A model generated the notes under the pieces. The model saw nothing but the letters and a program-made list of their open reading frames with translations, searched no databases and had not been told where the DNA came from. Below are positions 60,367 through 64,000 of a DNA stretch of 64,000 nt, one piece after another. Each line of letters starts with the position of its first letter. Position 1 is the first letter of the stretch. This DNA is from Fimenecus sp045631225 (GTDB lineage Bacteria; Bacillota; Clostridia; Oscillospirales; Acutalibacteraceae). Where the stretch lies: the NCBI GenBank assembly GCA_045631225.1, contig JAZQUG010000013.1, positions 1-64,000 on the forward strand, given 5' to 3'. A program made the translations under genes and the position numbers.

Positions 60367-61213
60367 TTACTGCGACTCAAAAATCTTCCATGATACGACG
60401 GTAATGCCTTTTTGCTTTGCCCGTTCAAGCAGGCATCCGCTTTTCAATATCTGATATTCAAAAACTCTCTTTTGCCATTCGCCCTGATTTTCGTTTTCCT
60501 CAATCGGCAGTGCGGGATGCAGGAACATTTCCGTCACACCGTCAATACAGCGATCAACAGCATCAAGATAATATTTTTCAAGCGTATTGTAATCTTTGAT
60601 TCTGTCCATTGACCACGGATTCGAAACAAGGTCGTCCAGCAGCTTAACGCCTCTTTTTTTCTCCCGCATGAACAATCATGTCCTGATATTTTTTTATAAT
60701 CGCCGGAACACTTCTTCCGAGCTGTCTTTCAAGAAAACCGCTTGTTTTCGGAAACCTGTACGGTAAATGATGCTCTGCACAAAAATCATAGGCATCAAGA
60801 TAAAACCGTCTGCCGTTTATCCCGTAAAGAGTTGCACAGTGATTGTCTGCATGGTCAACCGTTCCGCCGTTGTCAACGATATATCGGTACTGACTTTCAA
60901 GCTCGGCTCTGACATCTTTTCTTGCGGTTTTGAAAATTAGCTCTTTCTGATGATGCGGCAATCCGTTCTGAAAGGAAGCGGAGTTTGAAAGGCTTTGCCA
61001 TTTTTTGTCCTCGTAGTCCGAATTGATTGTCAGATGAACGCCCACATCAATATGATTCACACCTGAAAAATCAACCGCCTGTTTTGCGCTCGGCACAACC
61101 GTTAAAACCGAGGTTGACGTAATAAGCTGATTTTTCAACAGTTCCTCAATTGCAGCGTTCTGCTGCTCATTATATCCGAAGTCATCGGCATTGATAATCA
61201 GATATTTTTCCAT
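60367..61213 (-). pseudogene. ChbG/YdjC-type carbohydrate deacetylase, frameshifted
   Basis: ATG at 61213 opens MEKYLIINADDFGYNEQQN, the ChbG/HopNOD signature with metal-binding DD. GVHLTINSDYEDK and VDHADNHCATLYG carry the His/Asp ligands. After KKYQDMIVHAGEKK the frame ends at a run of seven A (plus strand T7 at 60655-60661); the C-terminal part (RGVKLLDDLVSNPWS through GITVVSWKIFESQ) continues in another frame. Six A would restore one ~280-aa protein. The family removes acetyl groups from chito-oligosaccharides or similar sugars. It may be a true pseudogene or a one-base sequencing error. Confidence 0.75.
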
Positions 61214-61292
61214 AAACATTACACTTCTGTATTTTTGATTGTTAAGAAATATAGAATCACACGGCTTGCCAACATGATTGGATGAACGCTTC

Positions 61293-61988
61293 CTATTGTT
61301 TGATGTCGTTGTCGGTGTTTTCATCGGCAGTTTCTATGCCGAATGCTTTATTGATTTTTTCGGCGGTACCGTAGCATGATGCAAGTGCAACGATACAAAA
61401 CGGGAACAGGGCGACGAGCGGTACACTGTACGGAAACAGAAAGGCTATCAGCGTAACACAAAGAATAACCGAAAGCAAATAACACAGCGTCGGCTTTATA
61501 TTGCCGAAAGCCAAGATAAACGAGTTTGAAACCAGCGCTTTGAAGCTTTGTTCAATTTTGGTGAAAAGAGGAAAAAACCAATTCATAAGCATGGTCAGCA
61601 CAATATGGCAGCCTGCGCAGACAACCGCAGGAATAAACATCAAGGAAAGCTGTTTCGATAGGTTAAAATAAAAAACGCAGGAAAAATCAATCAGGAAAAA
61701 CATAATTAAGAAAAACAATCCGTAAAGGGTGCTTTTCAGAAACTCATTTTTAAAATACATAAAATACTCGCGGATCGGATAAACGACCTTATCCTCGGCG
61801 TACTTGCTGCAAACCTGAATCAGGGCTTTATAGGAGGCGCCGAACGTTATCAGCGGCAGACAGGTAAGAGTGAATACGAGATTCAATAAAATAAAATCAA
61901 AAAAATTATGAAAAATGAGCTGAAAATAACCGGCGATGCCCTTTTTCCTGATATACGGGACGGTTTTGTCAAAATCATTCAGATTCAT
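61293..61988 (-). CDS. YesL-like (DUF624) membrane protein
   Basis: 231 aa with about five transmembrane helices (approximately 28-50, 84-105, 112-136, 160-180 and 185-205). NLVFTLTCLPLITFGASYKAL and the preceding helix are typical of the DUF624/YesL family, which is often found next to carbohydrate ABC transporters. An upstream AAAGGAG site is present. It is divergent from the sugar ABC genes. Its 5'-to-3' neighbour is the ydjC remnant. Confidence 0.85.
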   Translation of the reverse strand: MNLNDFDKTVPYIRKKGIAGYFQLIFHNFFDFILLNLVFTLTCLPLITFGASYKALIQVCSKYAEDKVVYPIREYFMYFKNEFLKSTLYGLFFLIMFFLIDFSCVFYFNLSKQLSLMFIPAVVCAGCHIVLTMLMNWFFPLFTKIEQSFKALVSNSFILAFGNIKPTLCYLLSVILCVTLIAFLFPYSVPLVALFPFCIVALASCYGTAEKINKAFGIETADENTDNDIKQ

Positions 61989-62136
61989 AAATGTAACTCC
62001 TTTATTTCGATTCTTATATCTTAGCTTAAACAGTCAGAAAAATCAACTGTTACAATTGATTTGTACAACACGCATAAAAATATTTGTAAATGTTTGTAGT
62101 TTACTTACAAAGTTACGAAAAACGTCGAAAAAGGGG

Positions 62137-62165
62137 TTGAAAATGCCTAAAAGGTGTGCTATATT
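62137..62165 (+). promoter_or_regulatory. Promoter of the sugar ABC operon
   Basis: TTGAAA at 62137-62142 and TATATT at 62160-62165 with an exact 17-bp spacer. Transcription would begin near 62172, at the edge of the operator. Confidence 0.75.
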
Positions 62166-62176
62166 AAAGCTGCAGT

Positions 62177-62190
62177 TGGAAACGTTTCCA
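62177..62190. promoter_or_regulatory. LacI-family operator (or cre-like site)
   Basis: TGGAAACGTTTCCA is a perfect 14-bp palindrome with the central CG typical of LacI/GalR-family operators and close to the CcpA cre consensus. It overlaps the expected start of transcription, so binding would block the operon. No LacI gene is in the window; it may lie beyond the right edge or act from elsewhere. Confidence 0.75.
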
Positions 62191-62227
62191 GTTTCCGGAA
62201 AATAATTTAAAAAGGAGCAAAGAAAAG

Positions 62228-63586
62228 ATGAAAACCCTAAGAAAAATCCTTGCGTTGACCCTTGTTGCACTGTTTACGCTCAGTGTCTTTACCGCCTGCG
62301 GAAAAACCGGTACCGGCGATGACGTTGAGTCTGCAAAACAAATCAGGTATTTGAATTTCAAACCCGAAGTTGCAGACATCTATCAGGAAATCGCAACAAA
62401 GTATGAGGAAGAAACCGGCGTAAAAGTCATTGTTGAAACAGCGGCAAACAACACGTACGAACAGACTTTAATGTCCAAGATGGCCACAGATGAAGCACCG
62501 ACAATTTTCCAGATCAACGGTCCGAGAGGATACCTGAACTGGAAGGATTACTGTGCGGATCTTACCGACAGCGAAATCTATAACCACCTGACCGACAAAA
62601 CTCTTGCAGTAACCGTTGACGGCAAGGCCTACGGTGTTCCCTATGTTGTAGAAGGCTACGGCATTATCTATAACAAGGCGATCATGGATAAGTATTTCGC
62701 CCTTGACAAGAAAGCTACCAAGTACACATCAATGGATGAAATCAACAACTTTGCAGCTCTTAAAGAAGTTGTAGAAGATATGCAGAAAAACAAGGAAGCC
62801 CTTGGTATTGACGGCGTATTCGCAAGCACCTCTCTCAAGAGCGGTGAAGACTGGAGATGGCAGACTCATCTTGCTAACCTCCCCGTATATCAGGAGTTCA
62901 AAGCCAACAACGTTGATCTGACCTCTGACGCAACCAAAACACTGAAATTTGATTATGCCGATAATTTCAAAAACATTTTTGACCTTTATCTCAACAACTC
63001 CACTGTTGATCCCACCAAGCTCGGTACAAAGACCGTAAACGAATCTATGGCTGAATTTGCTCTTGAAAAATGTGCAATGGTTCAGAACGGTAACTGGGCG
63101 TGGGGACAGATTGCTCAGGTTAAGGGCAACAAGGTTAAGGCAGAAAACGTGAAATATCTTCCGATCTACACAGGCGTAGACGGTGAAGAATCACAGGGCC
63201 TTTGCATCGGTACCGAAAACTTCTTCTGTGTTAACTCCAAGGCTTCCGCCGGTGAACAGAAGGCTGCCAAAGACTTTATCTACTGGCTGTATTCAAGCAC
63301 GACCGGTAAGGACTATGTAACCAATAAATTGGGCTTCATCGCTCCGTTTGACACATTTGAAGACAGTGAAAAGCCGACTGATCCTCTTGCTCAGGAAGTA
63401 CTTTCATGGATGAGCAAAGACGGCATCAACACAATTCCCTGGAACTTCACGCTGTTCCCGTCACAGACATTCAAAGATGATTTCGGCGCCGCTCTCTTAC
63501 AGTACGCACAGGGCACAAAGACCTTCGACGAAGTAAAAGAGCTTGTCGTAAGCGAATGGGCTTCCGAAAGTTCAGCGATTGAATAA
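62228..63586 (+). CDS. Carbohydrate ABC transporter binding lipoprotein
   Basis: 452 aa. AAAAAGGAG precedes the ATG. Lipobox FTAC (Cys24). SBP_bac_1 family features: EIATKYEEETGVKVIVET, YGVPYVVEGYGIIYNKAIMDKYF, CAMVQNGNWAW and the late GTENFFCVNSKASAGEQKAAKDFIYWLY. Length is normal for oligosaccharide-binding proteins. Codons are richer in C and G at third positions than the genes before 59.6 kb, a sign of separate ancestry. The permease follows. Substrate unknown. Confidence 0.93.
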   Translation: MKTLRKILALTLVALFTLSVFTACGKTGTGDDVESAKQIRYLNFKPEVADIYQEIATKYEEETGVKVIVETAANNTYEQTLMSKMATDEAPTIFQINGPRGYLNWKDYCADLTDSEIYNHLTDKTLAVTVDGKAYGVPYVVEGYGIIYNKAIMDKYFALDKKATKYTSMDEINNFAALKEVVEDMQKNKEALGIDGVFASTSLKSGEDWRWQTHLANLPVYQEFKANNVDLTSDATKTLKFDYADNFKNIFDLYLNNSTVDPTKLGTKTVNESMAEFALEKCAMVQNGNWAWGQIAQVKGNKVKAENVKYLPIYTGVDGEESQGLCIGTENFFCVNSKASAGEQKAAKDFIYWLYSSTTGKDYVTNKLGFIAPFDTFEDSEKPTDPLAQEVLSWMSKDGINTIPWNFTLFPSQTFKDDFGAALLQYAQGTKTFDEVKELVVSEWASESSAIE

Positions 63587-63619
63587 CAGCTTAAAACGGC
63601 GGTATTCCGTCAATTGAAA

Positions 63620-63657
63620 AGAACGCTCTGTTGAACGTGTATTTGGCAGAGCGTTCT
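63620..63657 (+). other. Hairpin between binding-protein and permease genes
   Basis: Perfect 11-bp stem AGAACGCTCTG/CAGAGCGTTCT with a 16-base loop and no T run. Such hairpins after binding-protein genes usually stabilise the upstream mRNA so that this subunit is made in excess. Confidence 0.55.
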
Positions 63658-63781
63658 GCATAAAAAAAATAGTAAAAAACGGGCTGTCAAGAAATCAACA
63701 GATTTTATAATAAAGGCAGTTTCCGTAACAAAAAAAACGCAAGAAAGGTAAGTTTTTGCTTGGCAAAAATAAGGTGATCGT

Positions 63782-64000
63782 ATGAATAAAAGCCTGAAAA
63801 AATACTTCCCTGTGTTTGTGCTGCCAACCTTAATCGCATTTATTATTGCCTTTGTCGCTCCGTTCATTATGGGCGTCGGACTCTCATTTACGAAGTTCAC
63901 GACGGTTACAAACGCGAAGTTTGTCGGTCTTGACAACTATATCAAGATTTTTACCGATCCGAATCACGACTTTTTAAATGCGCTTATTTTCACAACACTG
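63782..64000 (+). CDS. Carbohydrate ABC transporter permease (partial, MalF-type)
   Basis: ATG at 63782 follows AAGGTGATCGT. The 73 visible codons run off the right edge without a stop. They read MNKSLKKYFPVFVLPTLIAF then IIAFVAPFIMGVGLSFTKF, a first transmembrane helix, and FVGLDNYIKIFTDPNHDFLN with the start of a second helix. The FVGLDNY motif is typical of MalF/UgpA-like sugar permeases. It is the expected partner of the binding lipoprotein just upstream. Confidence 0.88.
   Translation, partial: MNKSLKKYFPVFVLPTLIAFIIAFVAPFIMGVGLSFTKFTTVTNAKFVGLDNYIKIFTDPNHDFLNALIFTTL

Noticed and set aside
60644..60670. Programmed -1 frameshift in the ydjC-type gene (A AAA AAG is present in the zero frame)
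   Set aside because: The second half of the protein is in the +1 frame, not the -1 frame, so slipping back on that heptamer would not join them. A one-base insertion explains the layout better.

Overview
The window reads as chromosome of a low-GC, Gram-positive gut anaerobe, most likely a Ruminococcus-like member of the Oscillospiraceae/Ruminococcaceae. This rests on an ispH-rpsA fusion, AddAB, a flavin reductase-rubredoxin fusion, an oxygen-independent metabolic gene set, cohesin-like surface proteins, alpha-galactosidases and a beta-glucosidase, strong AGGAGG-type ribosome binding sites and AT-rich promoters with 17-bp spacers. No rRNA, prophage or CRISPR array was seen.

Layout. 1-144: two tRNA genes (Arg, cut by the window edge, and Gly). 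0.3-9.2 kb: a small membrane-anchored protein, a GH27 glycosidase, the addB-addA recombination nuclease pair and rpmE. 9.3-14.1 kb: yigZ-like gene, dgt, dnaG and rpoD. 14.2-15.3 kb: a plasmid-like replication module, with five exact-length 22-bp direct repeats, an AT-rich stretch and a RepA_N-type initiator gene. 15.4-19.8 kb: an MFS/GPH transporter with a long charged tail, then the Mg2+ transporter gene mgtE behind an M-box riboswitch plus a second, unexplained structured leader containing a 22-codon ORF. 19.9-26.7 kb: a cohesin-like surface protein, nfo, a PHP phosphoesterase, ackA and the divergent tmcAL. 26.7-32.2 kb: a tightly packed run of RpiR regulator, HI0933-type flavoprotein, cmk, plsC and ispH-S1. 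32.3-38.4 kb: a second GH27 enzyme with an inserted domain, ligA, an APH-like kinase and an RluA-type pseudouridine synthase. 38.5-45.6 kb: an amino-acid ABC transporter whose binding protein is circularly permuted, a second cohesin-like protein, a domain-permuted GH3 glycosidase and a rubredoxin fusion. 45.8-59.6 kb: an NhaC antiporter with an extra cysteine-rich domain, nadE, a cytidylate-kinase-like gene, the branched-chain amino-acid ABC operon, an M28 peptidase with membrane spans, and an acyl-CoA ligase divergent from a TetR regulator.

From about 59.65 kb base composition and codon choice change (more G/C, C-ending codons). This segment starts with a frameshifted transposon gene (tnpV) and holds a MATE fragment, a frameshifted ydjC-type deacetylase gene, a YesL-like membrane protein and a sugar ABC transporter behind a LacI-type operator. 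It looks like an acquired, partly decayed carbohydrate island that runs off the right edge.

The points most worth following are: (1) the double leader of mgtE, with alternative hairpins around the Shine-Dalgarno site; (2) the iteron/RepA_N module inside the chromosome; (3) a palindromic element found inside one copy of an intergenic repeat and, in-frame, inside tnpV; (4) the circularly permuted amino-acid binding protein; (5) the cysteine-rich NhaC fusion.
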